Positions 44,120 to 53,640 of a stretch of DNA of 64,000 nucleotides are shown piece by piece. The notes beneath the pieces were generated by a model. That model saw only the letters and a program-made list of their open reading frames with translations, had not been told where the DNA came from and did not search any database. The translations under genes were made by a program, and so were the position numbers. The stretch is from Marinobacter adhaerens HP15 (lineage in GTDB: Bacteria > Pseudomonadota > Gammaproteobacteria > Pseudomonadales > Oleiphilaceae), in the NCBI RefSeq assembly GCF_000166295.1, contig NC_017506.1:3596001-3660000 (forward strand), given 5' to 3'. Every line of letters starts with the position of its first letter. The stretch's first letter is position 1.

Positions 44120-46961
44120 CGACACCCAATTCCTCCACATCGTTACCGTCCAGGATGATACGAAGCCCGTTTTCACCCGTGACTTTCCGGCCGTCCTTCT
44201 CGTACTCAATCAGCATTTCAAGCTGATCACACTTGTTGTGGTTGTAGTGGTCAAACCGAAATAAAACACCCCCAGTAGAAGCGTCTAACTGCTTCCTCCT
44301 ATGAAACAAGTCTGAGATATCCTTCGGCTCATCTTTCTCAAACCAGTTGGTGTCCACCTCAAACAGCCTGATGGAATACGTGCAGCTCCCATCACTGTAA
44401 CCCGGCAAATACACCACAAATGAGGTCATTTCCGACATGACCTGATGCTCACCCCGGTTTATATCCCAATGTCGACCGATGTGCTCGGTTATCCGAACAA
44501 TGGGAGAAAACAGCATGTAATAAAACGCATCCAATTCCGCTTCAAAATAACGCCTGACATCGACGCCTTCATCCTGAGAAAGAACGGCTCGGCTTTCCTC
44601 CAGCAGTTCCGCGCTCGATGGCCTAGACTGCTCATCCCAGTAACGCAACGTGGGCGCATTGCCCCAGAATGACATAGAAAGGAAATCCTCGATCCGGGAC
44701 CGGGCGATGTATAGCTGTACCATGCTGATAACGAAGGAGATGGCAATCAGAACCGCGCCTACCACGAGCACAACGGCCACGCCTACCCCGGTAGTAACCG
44801 CACCCGCCACCGCCAGAGTAGCCAGGTAGGTGATACCGATGCTCAGCCCTATCTGGCCCCCGGACAGGGCCACCATAGCGTGATGGCCTGTGTCCAAGGC
44901 CTTGAGGCCCCGCCTTCCTTCCAGACCTATCGACAGTAAAACACCCACGTAGGGAAGGGTCTTTGTGGTGATTGTCACGAAGCTCTTTGCAGCAACAGAC
45001 AAAATCTTCACATCCTTTAAGATACGTAGAGCCACCGACACCCTCGCGCCAGCTGCCGACAGGTTTGCTCCGAGAGCTTTCGCGTACTCCTCCTTGACCA
45101 GCAACCCGCTGAGGTTAACCACACCTTCGCCGATGCTCCACAGGCCAGATACAAAATACCCCCACCGGTCGATGACGGATCGATCGCCCAGCATTACATC
45201 CTGCTGGGTCTTGTCCAGGCCGGAGAAAAGGCTTGCCACATTGATCGCGTGAAAGAAGGTCACAGCCCCAATGAACTTGCCCCGGTTCTGTTTAATGCTT
45301 TCAACCACCGGGTCCAACCGGGTATGAAGCCAGCCAAAGGGGTTGTCCTTGAAGTCCGGGGTCAAGTGGAAAACGTCGATCATGGTGCCTCGCAGGTAAT
45401 TCCTGATCCTGGCATCCGCCATGCCGGCAGCCAGCGGCGTCATTGTCAGCTCAGACAGGTTATGGCCAGCGGCTTCCAGTGAGTTGCGGTGGACCGCCGT
45501 GAGCAGGTCCGTCGCGGTATTCAGAGTTATTCCCTGCCGATGAACATCTATGCCATAGCGCTTCTGGACGGCCTTGGTCCACTTTTTCCACTGCGGCCAG
45601 GTTTGAGGGTCTTTCGCCCAGGTTCCCATCTTTGCGGCGGGGGCGGCAAATTCCAGCATCAAGACGTCGGTGGCGGTGCTCACGCGCACATACGCTGGCA
45701 TGTCGAAGATTTTGTTCACAATCTTCAGGCGACCATAATCAAAACCGGGGAGGTCTTTCAGTTTCTGGGCAATACCGTTGGTGGCAGATGCCAGAAACAA
45801 CACGGTGTTGAGCATGTTACCGACAGTGCCGGCTTCGCCTTCGTCTGCTTCCAACCACCGCTCGGCGTCTTCCTTGCCCTTTTCCGCACCGACATATCCG
45901 TCCAGTATATCCGCCAGTTCCTGCTCAACCGCCTCGAACCCTTCCGCGCAATAACAGTCGTTGAACTCCAGCTTCCCGGCCAACTGGTCGGAGTCGATCC
46001 ACCGCTTCCAGTCATCGAACACCAGTGCACGGGCCTGGTCATACTCTTCAATCTGTGTGTGGTAGCTTTCAACGAACGCGTCTTTTTCCCCTGAACGAAT
46101 TCTTTCTTTCAGTTCCTCGGTCACTGCTTGCCGGTCGTCTTCCGTTTCCTTCTTGCTGGCCTCACGGGCAATGAGCGCATCCACCATCTGGGAGGTGGTG
46201 TAGGCGTAGGCGTTCTCCTCCGCATAATTCGTAATCAGGTTTACATGAAGGGCATGGAGTTGGCCCAGCTCAGAGGCGATACCTATTTCATCGGCAAGGG
46301 CGACGCAGTAAGAGAATTCAGTTTCTTTTTTGCACTGACCCTGCAAATCCGACTCACTGATTCCTTGTGCAAAATCCGTCAAGCTCCACTCGAAATCCAC
46401 TGGCTCTGGCCGAAAATCTTCAACCACTTCGTTTATGGCTTCGGTTTCACTGACATTTATGTCTTCCCGATTTTCCGGAAGCCCGCTCAGGTCGAACGAC
46501 TGCATGTGCTCTTCACGAACTTGTGCGTCCGTTCGTACTAGTTCCTGCAAACGCACAGTCCACCGATGCTGCACGAATTTCAGAAGCACCTTGCCTTCTG
46601 CAGGGTGGTGTATGGCGGGCAAAGCCCTTTGTGCGTCGGCACCTGGAAGCAGTACCGAGTTCACACCGGACTGTACTTCGGTTATCAGGCCCTGCTCATT
46701 GACCCGGTATTCATGCAGCGCTCCGAAAACTTCGGAGAACATGTAGACCCAACCAGGTGTCAGTTTTCGAACACAGTAATGAGTAGTTCCAAGCGCCACG
46801 GAAGGTGGACGGAAGTTGGAGGGTAAAGCAACCTCTTCCTGACTGATCGCCCAACGTACCGGATACAACGCAACGGTTTTGAACTGGAGCGGGCACATCT
46901 GTGCCGCTGAGTCTATGTCATCAGCACCCTGTATAAACGCTGAGCTGTTAGCGCTACCCAT
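44094..46961 (-). CDS. VasX-type T6SS effector (BTH_I2691 family), probable membrane-acting toxin
   Basis: 955 residues from ATG 46961, with GGAGGG eight bases upstream. The N-terminus (FKTVALYPVRWAISQEE, then KLTPGWVYMFSEVFGALHEY) matches the VasX N-terminal region shared by the BTH_I2691 effector family. A long helical middle leads to hydrophobic helices between about 655 and 825, including LSIGITYLATLAVAGAVTTG and VAVVLVVGAVLIAISFVISM, followed by a soluble C-terminal domain of about 150 residues. VasX of V. cholerae disrupts target inner membranes. Overlap with the DUF4123 gene (8 bp) indicates one operon with its adaptor. Confidence 0.85.
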   Translation of the reverse strand: MGSANSSAFIQGADDIDSAAQMCPLQFKTVALYPVRWAISQEEVALPSNFRPPSVALGTTHYCVRKLTPGWVYMFSEVFGALHEYRVNEQGLITEVQSGVNSVLLPGADAQRALPAIHHPAEGKVLLKFVQHRWTVRLQELVRTDAQVREEHMQSFDLSGLPENREDINVSETEAINEVVEDFRPEPVDFEWSLTDFAQGISESDLQGQCKKETEFSYCVALADEIGIASELGQLHALHVNLITNYAEENAYAYTTSQMVDALIAREASKKETEDDRQAVTEELKERIRSGEKDAFVESYHTQIEEYDQARALVFDDWKRWIDSDQLAGKLEFNDCYCAEGFEAVEQELADILDGYVGAEKGKEDAERWLEADEGEAGTVGNMLNTVLFLASATNGIAQKLKDLPGFDYGRLKIVNKIFDMPAYVRVSTATDVLMLEFAAPAAKMGTWAKDPQTWPQWKKWTKAVQKRYGIDVHRQGITLNTATDLLTAVHRNSLEAAGHNLSELTMTPLAAGMADARIRNYLRGTMIDVFHLTPDFKDNPFGWLHTRLDPVVESIKQNRGKFIGAVTFFHAINVASLFSGLDKTQQDVMLGDRSVIDRWGYFVSGLWSIGEGVVNLSGLLVKEEYAKALGANLSAAGARVSVALRILKDVKILSVAAKSFVTITTKTLPYVGVLLSIGLEGRRGLKALDTGHHAMVALSGGQIGLSIGITYLATLAVAGAVTTGVGVAVVLVVGAVLIAISFVISMVQLYIARSRIEDFLSMSFWGNAPTLRYWDEQSRPSSAELLEESRAVLSQDEGVDVRRYFEAELDAFYYMLFSPIVRITEHIGRHWDINRGEHQVMSEMTSFVVYLPGYSDGSCTYSIRLFEVDTNWFEKDEPKDISDLFHRRKQLDASTGGVLFRFDHYNHNKCDQLEMLIEYEKDGRKVTGENGLRIILDGNDVEELGVDERLAYEV

Positions 46962-47820
46962 AAACCAGTCCCTCCGTTGACTTTTTCTCGGCGAATTCTG
47001 CAATTCGCGCTATGGCTTTGCCTGGCGCTGCGGAATTCTCTTTCCACAGAAGCTGTACTTCACTGTCGTCGAATGCCTGGTGTCCAAGCCAGCCAATCGT
47101 ATTGATAAACAGCGCAATATCTCGGGTACTACAGAGTCCCCGCGCTTTCGCCGCATCGACTAAAGCAGAGACCATCCCCCAATCCTTCCCATCTGTATCC
47201 GTTTTCTGAAGCAAATGGGGAAAGTAGTTTGCAACGTGAAGTTCGAGTTTCCTGAGGGCCGTCCGTTCCGCCGCTCTTTCCATGGCAACCTGGTGTTCCT
47301 CACGAATGCTTAACCTCTCAGCCTGCCGCTCACTACTGGGCTGATCATTATGAAAATAGTCCCACCCACCAGTGCGGCGATCCTGAATGGCGAACAGGCT
47401 ACAAGGCCCCATCAATCGCCTCACACTTTCACCTGATGAATCCAGCTTCAACAGGTGCCGCGCGATTTCAGGATCATAAAACCGGAAAACAACCTCATCT
47501 CCCGTGACCAACCTCGCCATAAGCAATCCACGCAAGTGGTGCATGACCTCTTCGAAGTGGCATTCAGCCCGCAATAAGATGGCAACACCCTGATGTTTCC
47601 AATCATTGAAGCATTTAAGTGTCAGCGAGCTATCTATTCCCGTTTCAACCAGCCACGGTGAAATTTCCAATAGGTCGGCAAGCTCCGTTTGCCTGTAGAG
47701 CGCATCACAATGAGGTGTTTCGATCTCACGATAAATAACTTGGGGCAGATTATTTACTTTGGCGCCATCAATAAGAATGAACGTCTTCCCCTCACCGGGA
47801 AGTTCAGCCAGATGCCCCAT
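46954..47820 (-). CDS. DUF4123 T6SS effector adaptor (Tap/TEC family)
   Basis: 288 residues from ATG 47820, which overlaps the vgrG stop by one base (TGATG). FILIDGAKVNN at the N-terminus and the strong VVFRFYDPEIARHLL motif near the centre identify the DUF4123 domain. Such adaptors bind an effector's N-terminus and load it on the VgrG tip, then are not secreted. Its place between vgrG and the VasX-type gene equals VasW in V. cholerae and predicts loading of that effector onto this VgrG. Confidence 0.88.
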   Translation of the reverse strand: MGHLAELPGEGKTFILIDGAKVNNLPQVIYREIETPHCDALYRQTELADLLEISPWLVETGIDSSLTLKCFNDWKHQGVAILLRAECHFEEVMHHLRGLLMARLVTGDEVVFRFYDPEIARHLLKLDSSGESVRRLMGPCSLFAIQDRRTGGWDYFHNDQPSSERQAERLSIREEHQVAMERAAERTALRKLELHVANYFPHLLQKTDTDGKDWGMVSALVDAAKARGLCSTRDIALFINTIGWLGHQAFDDSEVQLLWKENSAAPGKAIARIAEFAEKKSTEGLVYG

Positions 47821-49898
47821 CAGATCGCACCTTGTGATTCTGATGAGCAGACCTGGCAAATTCCCTTACCCTGATTCGCGGCATTCTTGATGGCGCGCAT
47901 CTGGTCGGACTTGGCCATCGGTCTTTGCTGTGTCTCCGGCAGGGCCACCGGCGCAACAGCCTCCCCATTCTTCTCCACCAACCCCGGCATATCCGGCACC
48001 TGCACCCTCTGCCCACTCCCCTTACCCGGGGCCCCTCCAGCATTAAGTTTGATCGTCGCCCCAGCCATAGCCACACCGCTGGGGTCGATCTTCACGAAGC
48101 TGCCACCGGCATTGAGGGTGATTTCCGCACCGGCTTCAATAACGGCTTTCTGGCCGGCCTTGATATGCAATTCGGTGCCAGAGTCGGTTAGCCAGGCCGT
48201 GCCGGCTTTCAGGTGCAACGTACCAGTGACGTTGAAACTGCGGTCTTTGCTGTTTTTCTCCCGTTTTTCACCGTTCACCGTGGCGTGGCCACTGCCTTTT
48301 ATGTGGGCCTTGCGGTCGTTGCCCACGGTCAGGTGGCAATCGTTCCTGATGACTTCAGTGCGGTTGTTCTCCGTGATCAGAGCTAGGTCTTTCTGGGCGT
48401 GAACGTAGATCTGTTCTCCGCCGGCTTCGTCTTCAAACCGAAGCTCGTTACTGCCCTCGCCCTTGTGGGTTTTGGTTTTCAGGGTGGTGCGGGTTTTGTG
48501 TTCCGGCAGCGAATACGGCGGTGTGTTGGTGGCGTGCCAGGTCCGGCCGGTGATGATCGGCTGGTCCGGGTCGCCGTCCAGGAAGGAAACGATCACTTCA
48601 TGGCCGATCCTCGGCAGTGCGGTGAAACCATACTGGCCGCCGGCCCAACCCTGGCTGACTCGGAGCCAGGCACTGCTGTGTTGATCATTTAACGCATAGC
48701 GATCCCAGGGAAAGCGCACTTTCACCCGGCCGTATTGGTCGCAATGAATTTCTTCGCCTTCCGGGCCGGTCACCATGGCCATCTGGGGTCCGTCCATCAA
48801 TGGTTTGTGCTCACACACGGGCCGCCAGCTACGGTCTGCGGGGATGGCGGTAAAGTGGTTGCCGTAGCGTGTCGGTTCGCTGCCACCCTCTTCTTCCACG
48901 GCCTGGGGTTGTGAGCCGGTGTGGGTGATCGCCGTGAGCAGCCAGTCGCGATTCATGGCTTCGTTGTCGTGGTCGGTCAGGGGCACCCTGGCCCCAGGTG
49001 CAAACTCCGGGCGATTGCTCTCGCCAAAGGCTGTGCTGGCATCGCTGCGCAGCGCCGCAAGCCTGGCTTCAGTGAACGGCCGACCACTGGCATCCTGTTT
49101 GAATCGGCCGGGGTAGTCGTAGTGCTGGTAATCCTCCCGGTGGACGAGCTTATCGCCAGACTGCTCATGCATCAGGGCATAGGCCGGGTTTTTGAAGGTG
49201 TAATCCTTCATGGCGACCGAAGCAGGGCGCACCCGTTTCCGGTACGCGAACCGGAACACACAGGGCGTTCGGGTGCTGCCCCCTGCTTTGCCGTTGTAAG
49301 GGACGGCTTCGAGCCGTGGCGAATCGCGATGATGATCGGCAAAAACCAGGGCCGGTGGCTCCTGACCATCGAGGCTGCCGTGCTGGTAGCGGTAGTGCCA
49401 GCCTTCTTCGGCAGCCAGACGTTCAACAAAGGCCAGATCACTTTCCCGATGCTGGACGCAGTATTCCCGCTCCTCGGGGCGGCGTTCAAGGTCGAAGACG
49501 GTATCGACAATCCCCCGCTCCTCCAGCAGGGTACGCACAATCTCATCCGTGCCGCGGTTCTGGAAAATACGGCTGTTGTGCATCAGCGCCAGGCGCCAGA
49601 GCGGTGGTTGGAAAACCAGTTGGTAGCGGGTACGCCGATGGCCGGATTCGCCGCGGGCAAATTCGCTGACGACGCCGGTAAAACAGCGCAGCGGGGTCCC
49701 GTCTCGCCAGATCACGAGATCTATCGGTTGCTCCAGAACGCTGGAGGCGCCAACAGACGAGTCAGTGCTGGCGAGGTCAAGACGTCCATGCAACAGCTCC
49801 GACAGTCGCTCTGTCAGCGCGAAGCCAACAACGGAAAAGTGATCAGAGGAGAATTCGCCAATGGTGGCGGTGAATTGCAGTCCGCTTGCCTGGGGCAT
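47820..49898 (-). CDS. vgrG: T6SS spike protein VgrG (TssI)
   Basis: 692 residues from ATG 49898 (AGGGA upstream); the in-frame start at 49943 lies inside the predicted terminator region. gp27-like (about 10-370) and gp5-like parts (about 380-560, with GPEGEEIHCDQYGRVKVRFPWD at its entry split by the OB fold) precede a DUF2345-type beta-helix tail. No large C-terminal effector domain is fused. The end carries GICQVCSSESQ with a CxxC pair. It forms the puncturing tip of the T6SS. A terminator separates it from tssM. Confidence 0.93.
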   Translation of the reverse strand: MPQASGLQFTATIGEFSSDHFSVVGFALTERLSELLHGRLDLASTDSSVGASSVLEQPIDLVIWRDGTPLRCFTGVVSEFARGESGHRRTRYQLVFQPPLWRLALMHNSRIFQNRGTDEIVRTLLEERGIVDTVFDLERRPEEREYCVQHRESDLAFVERLAAEEGWHYRYQHGSLDGQEPPALVFADHHRDSPRLEAVPYNGKAGGSTRTPCVFRFAYRKRVRPASVAMKDYTFKNPAYALMHEQSGDKLVHREDYQHYDYPGRFKQDASGRPFTEARLAALRSDASTAFGESNRPEFAPGARVPLTDHDNEAMNRDWLLTAITHTGSQPQAVEEEGGSEPTRYGNHFTAIPADRSWRPVCEHKPLMDGPQMAMVTGPEGEEIHCDQYGRVKVRFPWDRYALNDQHSSAWLRVSQGWAGGQYGFTALPRIGHEVIVSFLDGDPDQPIITGRTWHATNTPPYSLPEHKTRTTLKTKTHKGEGSNELRFEDEAGGEQIYVHAQKDLALITENNRTEVIRNDCHLTVGNDRKAHIKGSGHATVNGEKREKNSKDRSFNVTGTLHLKAGTAWLTDSGTELHIKAGQKAVIEAGAEITLNAGGSFVKIDPSGVAMAGATIKLNAGGAPGKGSGQRVQVPDMPGLVEKNGEAVAPVALPETQQRPMAKSDQMRAIKNAANQGKGICQVCSSESQGAI

Positions 49899-49928
49899 GT
49901 CTTCGGTCCCTGAAGAAAAATAAAGTCC

Positions 49929-49958
49929 GGGCTTTCGCACCATCCTGTGCGAAGGCCC
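49929..49958 (-). terminator. Predicted intrinsic terminator between tssM and vgrG
   Basis: A 12-bp stem (GGGCTTTCGCAC against GTGCGAAGGCCC, one G-T pair) with 6-base loop. On the minus strand it is followed by GGACTTTATTTTTCTT. A second imperfect hairpin (CCCTGATAAG / CTCATCAGGG) lies at 49961-49991. Confidence 0.72.
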
Positions 49959-50014
49959 AGCCCTGATAAGAACATCCTGCTCTCATCAGGGCGGCCCTGT
50001 TTGAGTGGCAGAGT

Positions 50015-53000
50015 TTAATACAAGCTGCGGGGTATGCGGTACCCCGCCAGTAGTTGCTGTGTGAACGGGTTGGTATTGCTGGCCGCATGGAGGCGATAAC
50101 GCATCTCCCCGTCGTCGACCCGGAACCGCACATCCACCGCGCTACTGCTCACGCCGGTAATCTCGGCGCTATCGAGCAGTCGGAACAGCGCCCAGGGGCC
50201 GCTTTCCGAGAGGCTGCGCGGCGAACGATTAACCTGGACCGGCACCAGGGTAATACGGCTCTCCACAGAGTCCCGAAGGGTATTCGGCCAGACCAGCGGA
50301 ATGCTTTGGCGCGGGCCGTGGCTGAACTCCACCAGCTGGCCGTCCACGTTAACCACGCTGCGGCGTTTGTTGGCTGAGAGATTGAGCGGTTCCAGGGCAA
50401 ACTCCACATCCAGGGAACCACCCCGGGTAAAGTAGGCCCTGCGGATTCGGTCGGCATTTTCCAGGGAAGTCAGTACCGCTCCGCGCACCAGGCCGGCACG
50501 TCGAGCATCGCCCACCTGTTCCGGGTGATCCTCGAGGAACAGTTTCAGGTTGTCCTGATAGAAGGCGTCCAAAATCCCGCCCGGGGAAAAGAAGCGTTCG
50601 AAGTCCTGCAGTGCAACATCCCGCCCTGAATCCGGATTAAACGGGTAGTGTCGGGCCAGATTCTGCTGGAAAGGCTGATATACCTCGCGATACCACTCAC
50701 GCTCCAGCTGCGCCACTGCCTGGTCCAGAACTACTCGCCAGCTTTCCATGGCCAACCGGGTCAGAAGCCGGTTTAGAGGCTCCGGCTGATTATCGGCCAT
50801 GCGCTGCAGGGTGAAGATCGGGTCGGCACCCTGCAGGCCCATGCGGGCCCGGGCAGCAGCCAACGCAGCCTTGCCCTTGTCTGGCGCTTCCTGGATGTTG
50901 CGCATGTACTCGTGAAGTTCCCCGACCACCAGCATGATCTGCTCAAGCCCGGTTGCCTGATCTCCATTTTCCCGAGTCAACTGGTTGAGCTCCGCAAACT
51001 GGCGTTCAATATCCTGCAGCATGCGGAAATGGGGTGACTGCTCCAGAAGCTCACGAGCTGCGGCACTCTCCCCTTCTTCCGAAGGCACAAGAAGCGTGTT
51101 ATGGCGAACATGCCCGAGCAAGCTTGCCAAGGGCTCGTGGCCGCTGGTCAGGCTCTCGAGAATGCGCACGCCGTGGTTCAGGTCCTCAAACCGCTGAATA
51201 TCGATGCGGCTCAAGGCAGAACGCCAGGCCTCGGCGTAGTGCTCGGCATAAAGGGTCTGCAAACTGGCCAACAGCCTGGCTTCATCCGCCTTGCTAAAAT
51301 CGACGTTGTCCCGGCGGCCCAACACCCAGGCGTCTACCAGGGCCAGCTCCGTTACCGAGCCGGACTTGCGCAGGAACCACTTCTCAAGCCCCTCCCGGGT
51401 CAGCAACGCGGGGATAGTCAATGGGTCTTCCTCGACCGCTGCCTCAGATTGGGACGGCTCGCCATACCCATCCACCCGAGTGAACACCGTGCTGAATGCC
51501 GGCCCGGATGCCCTGGCCAGTTCCAAAGGTGCCCGAAATTCCTGTTCTGCTTCAATTTCCAGATCCTTATAGACCCGGTCTGGCGTAGCAATCCGACCAA
51601 GCTCATGTTGTGCCCACTCGACGCTGCTACGAAACGGCGCCAGAGTCATATCGGCAACTGCATCGCCTTGGCGAGTGAGCTGTGCTAGATCGGTATGCGC
51701 CATGGCATAGTCCAGATGACCCAGTAGCCGCTGCTGCAGTTCACTCTGGCCGGGGAACGCCTCCTGCCAGTGGTGCTGCATGTAGCGGGTAACAATATCG
51801 TCGCGACGACCACTGGCGTCATACAACATACGCAACACCCGCAGGTGCTCCAGACGCTCAGTGCTGTTGTCCGGCGCCTGGCCCATCTCGGCCATCACAC
51901 CGAACATCAGGGCTGGCAAATACTGGTATGCCAGCATATCCAGATAGGATTCTTCTACTTCCGGGCCAACCTCATGGCCACGGTACAGGCCCATATCACT
52001 GAACAACGGCCAGTTCCGGCGATAATCGCCAAAGGCCAGGGTCGCCTCACGAAGTTCATCCAGCGGGCCGAGCAAATTCCGTCCGGTGTTATCCGGTTCA
52101 AAGCCCACCGGCTGCCAGTGATCGATGAACCCCTTAACACGGGTTTCGACGGCGGTCGCGGCCTCTGCATTCTTGATAAAAAAATGCTGCCAGCCGGCGG
52201 TCATACCCGCACCGGCACAAATGGCCACCACGGCGGCCACGGCCAGCCGCCGTTGCCGGGACTGAATCACCCGTCGGTTATCACCGGCCAGGCCCGCCTC
52301 CGGATAGATGATCTGGGAGAACAGTGCCCGGGTAAACAGGGCAGCGGACTGCCCTGTCCGTTGAGCAGGCTGAATGGGCCCGGCAATCTGATAGTTGGCG
52401 GCGGCTGCCGAGACAAAGGCATCCTCCGGAACGCCCTCCTGCAACACCGAGGTGAAGTAGGTGCCGCGAACCATCGCAGGTGTCGAGAACACATCCGCAG
52501 ACAGCAAATCGGTCAGGAAATGCTCCAGAACAGGCTTGAGGCCAGCAAGCTGGCGAGTAAAAGAGTAGGCTGCTGCCCGCTCCTCGGCGTCCCGGGTATT
52601 GGCCAGAACATCCGGCAAGCGATCGGTAAGCCGCTCAACCATGGCGGTGTATCGGTCCGCGAACTGGTGCAGCCAATCGTCGTTATCCATCTGGCCTTCG
52701 AGGCTGAAGGTAAAGCCAAGGGCCTGTTCCGTCTCCTGCTTGCTCAGGGTCCGCACGAGCGGGCCAAAACCGTAGAGCAGGTCCATCTTGGTGAAAGTGA
52801 CATAAACGGGCAGGCGGGAGCCGATTTGCTCCATCAATTCTCTCAGGCGCGTCCGTAACAGGATGGCACGGTCCCGCCTCTGGCCGGGGTCTGCCACGCT
52901 GAGACTGGCCACATCAATGGCCAGCACCACACCATTGAGGGGGCGTTGCGGGCGATTTCGCTCAAGCCAGGCAATGAAATGATTCCAAAGACGCTGCTGG

Positions 53001-53599
53001 ATCTCCGCACCGGCACCCTCACCCTGACTCTGGCTCAGCAGTTCACCATCCGGATCGATAAGGACACCCTCATCGCCGATCCACCAGTCAAAACCGAAGG
53101 CATTGCGATCCACCCGATTGTTGCGGGTTACGTTGGTGAGCGTGTAGGTCTGCCCGGAGCGTTGAATCAGGCTGGTCTTGCCAGCATCCTCCAGGCCCAT
53201 CACCAGGTACCAGGGCAGCCGGTAAATGCCTTTGCGGCCGGGGAGGTTGCTTTTCAGGGCCGCCAGCTGACGATCCAGCAGGCGCTGCTGCTTGCGCTCC
53301 ATCGGCAGAATCGGATCTTCCTGTTCTTTCTGCACTTCGGCCTGCTGGACATTCATCTTGCGCAGGCGGCGCGCCAGCACCATGCCCCACATCATCGCGA
53401 CCACTAGGACAACGCCCAGGGTTACGAGGGCCCGCATCTGCCAGGCCGCCAATGGAAACTCACCACTCAGCTCCCAGCGGGGCCCCAGCCACCAGGTGGC
53501 CACCAGCAAGGCGATAACGCCCAGTGTCAGCGTGACCGGGGCTGCATTTTTGAGGTATGGCAAAAGCCAGCGACCGATGAGTAAAGCTTTTCTCCACAT
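50015..53599 (-). CDS. tssM: T6SS membrane complex protein TssM (IcmF/VasK)
   Basis: 1194 residues from ATG 53599 (AGGA nine bases upstream); ATG 53608 would add three residues. Two membrane helices near the N-terminus (about 23-42 and 60-79), a cytoplasmic NTPase-like domain with Walker A GLEDAGKTSLIQR (about 135), a third helix near 460 and a large periplasmic part with the IcmF-related region and C-terminal beta domain. TssM forms the envelope-spanning complex with TssL and TssJ. The 31-bp gap from tssA shows cotranscription. Confidence 0.95.
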   Translation of the reverse strand: MWRKALLIGRWLLPYLKNAAPVTLTLGVIALLVATWWLGPRWELSGEFPLAAWQMRALVTLGVVLVVAMMWGMVLARRLRKMNVQQAEVQKEQEDPILPMERKQQRLLDRQLAALKSNLPGRKGIYRLPWYLVMGLEDAGKTSLIQRSGQTYTLTNVTRNNRVDRNAFGFDWWIGDEGVLIDPDGELLSQSQGEGAGAEIQQRLWNHFIAWLERNRPQRPLNGVVLAIDVASLSVADPGQRRDRAILLRTRLRELMEQIGSRLPVYVTFTKMDLLYGFGPLVRTLSKQETEQALGFTFSLEGQMDNDDWLHQFADRYTAMVERLTDRLPDVLANTRDAEERAAAYSFTRQLAGLKPVLEHFLTDLLSADVFSTPAMVRGTYFTSVLQEGVPEDAFVSAAAANYQIAGPIQPAQRTGQSAALFTRALFSQIIYPEAGLAGDNRRVIQSRQRRLAVAAVVAICAGAGMTAGWQHFFIKNAEAATAVETRVKGFIDHWQPVGFEPDNTGRNLLGPLDELREATLAFGDYRRNWPLFSDMGLYRGHEVGPEVEESYLDMLAYQYLPALMFGVMAEMGQAPDNSTERLEHLRVLRMLYDASGRRDDIVTRYMQHHWQEAFPGQSELQQRLLGHLDYAMAHTDLAQLTRQGDAVADMTLAPFRSSVEWAQHELGRIATPDRVYKDLEIEAEQEFRAPLELARASGPAFSTVFTRVDGYGEPSQSEAAVEEDPLTIPALLTREGLEKWFLRKSGSVTELALVDAWVLGRRDNVDFSKADEARLLASLQTLYAEHYAEAWRSALSRIDIQRFEDLNHGVRILESLTSGHEPLASLLGHVRHNTLLVPSEEGESAAARELLEQSPHFRMLQDIERQFAELNQLTRENGDQATGLEQIMLVVGELHEYMRNIQEAPDKGKAALAAARARMGLQGADPIFTLQRMADNQPEPLNRLLTRLAMESWRVVLDQAVAQLEREWYREVYQPFQQNLARHYPFNPDSGRDVALQDFERFFSPGGILDAFYQDNLKLFLEDHPEQVGDARRAGLVRGAVLTSLENADRIRRAYFTRGGSLDVEFALEPLNLSANKRRSVVNVDGQLVEFSHGPRQSIPLVWPNTLRDSVESRITLVPVQVNRSPRSLSESGPWALFRLLDSAEITGVSSSAVDVRFRVDDGEMRYRLHAASNTNPFTQQLLAGYRIPRSLY

Positions 53600-53640
53600 G
53601 GTTTCCATTCCTGCTGTGATTCCTTGGTGTGCTCCGGGGA

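Noticed and set aside
48921..49913. 330-codon open frame on the plus strand
   Set aside because: Antisense to vgrG, which is well supported.
51770..52858. 362-codon open frame on the plus strand
   Set aside because: Antisense to tssM; no recognisable domain.
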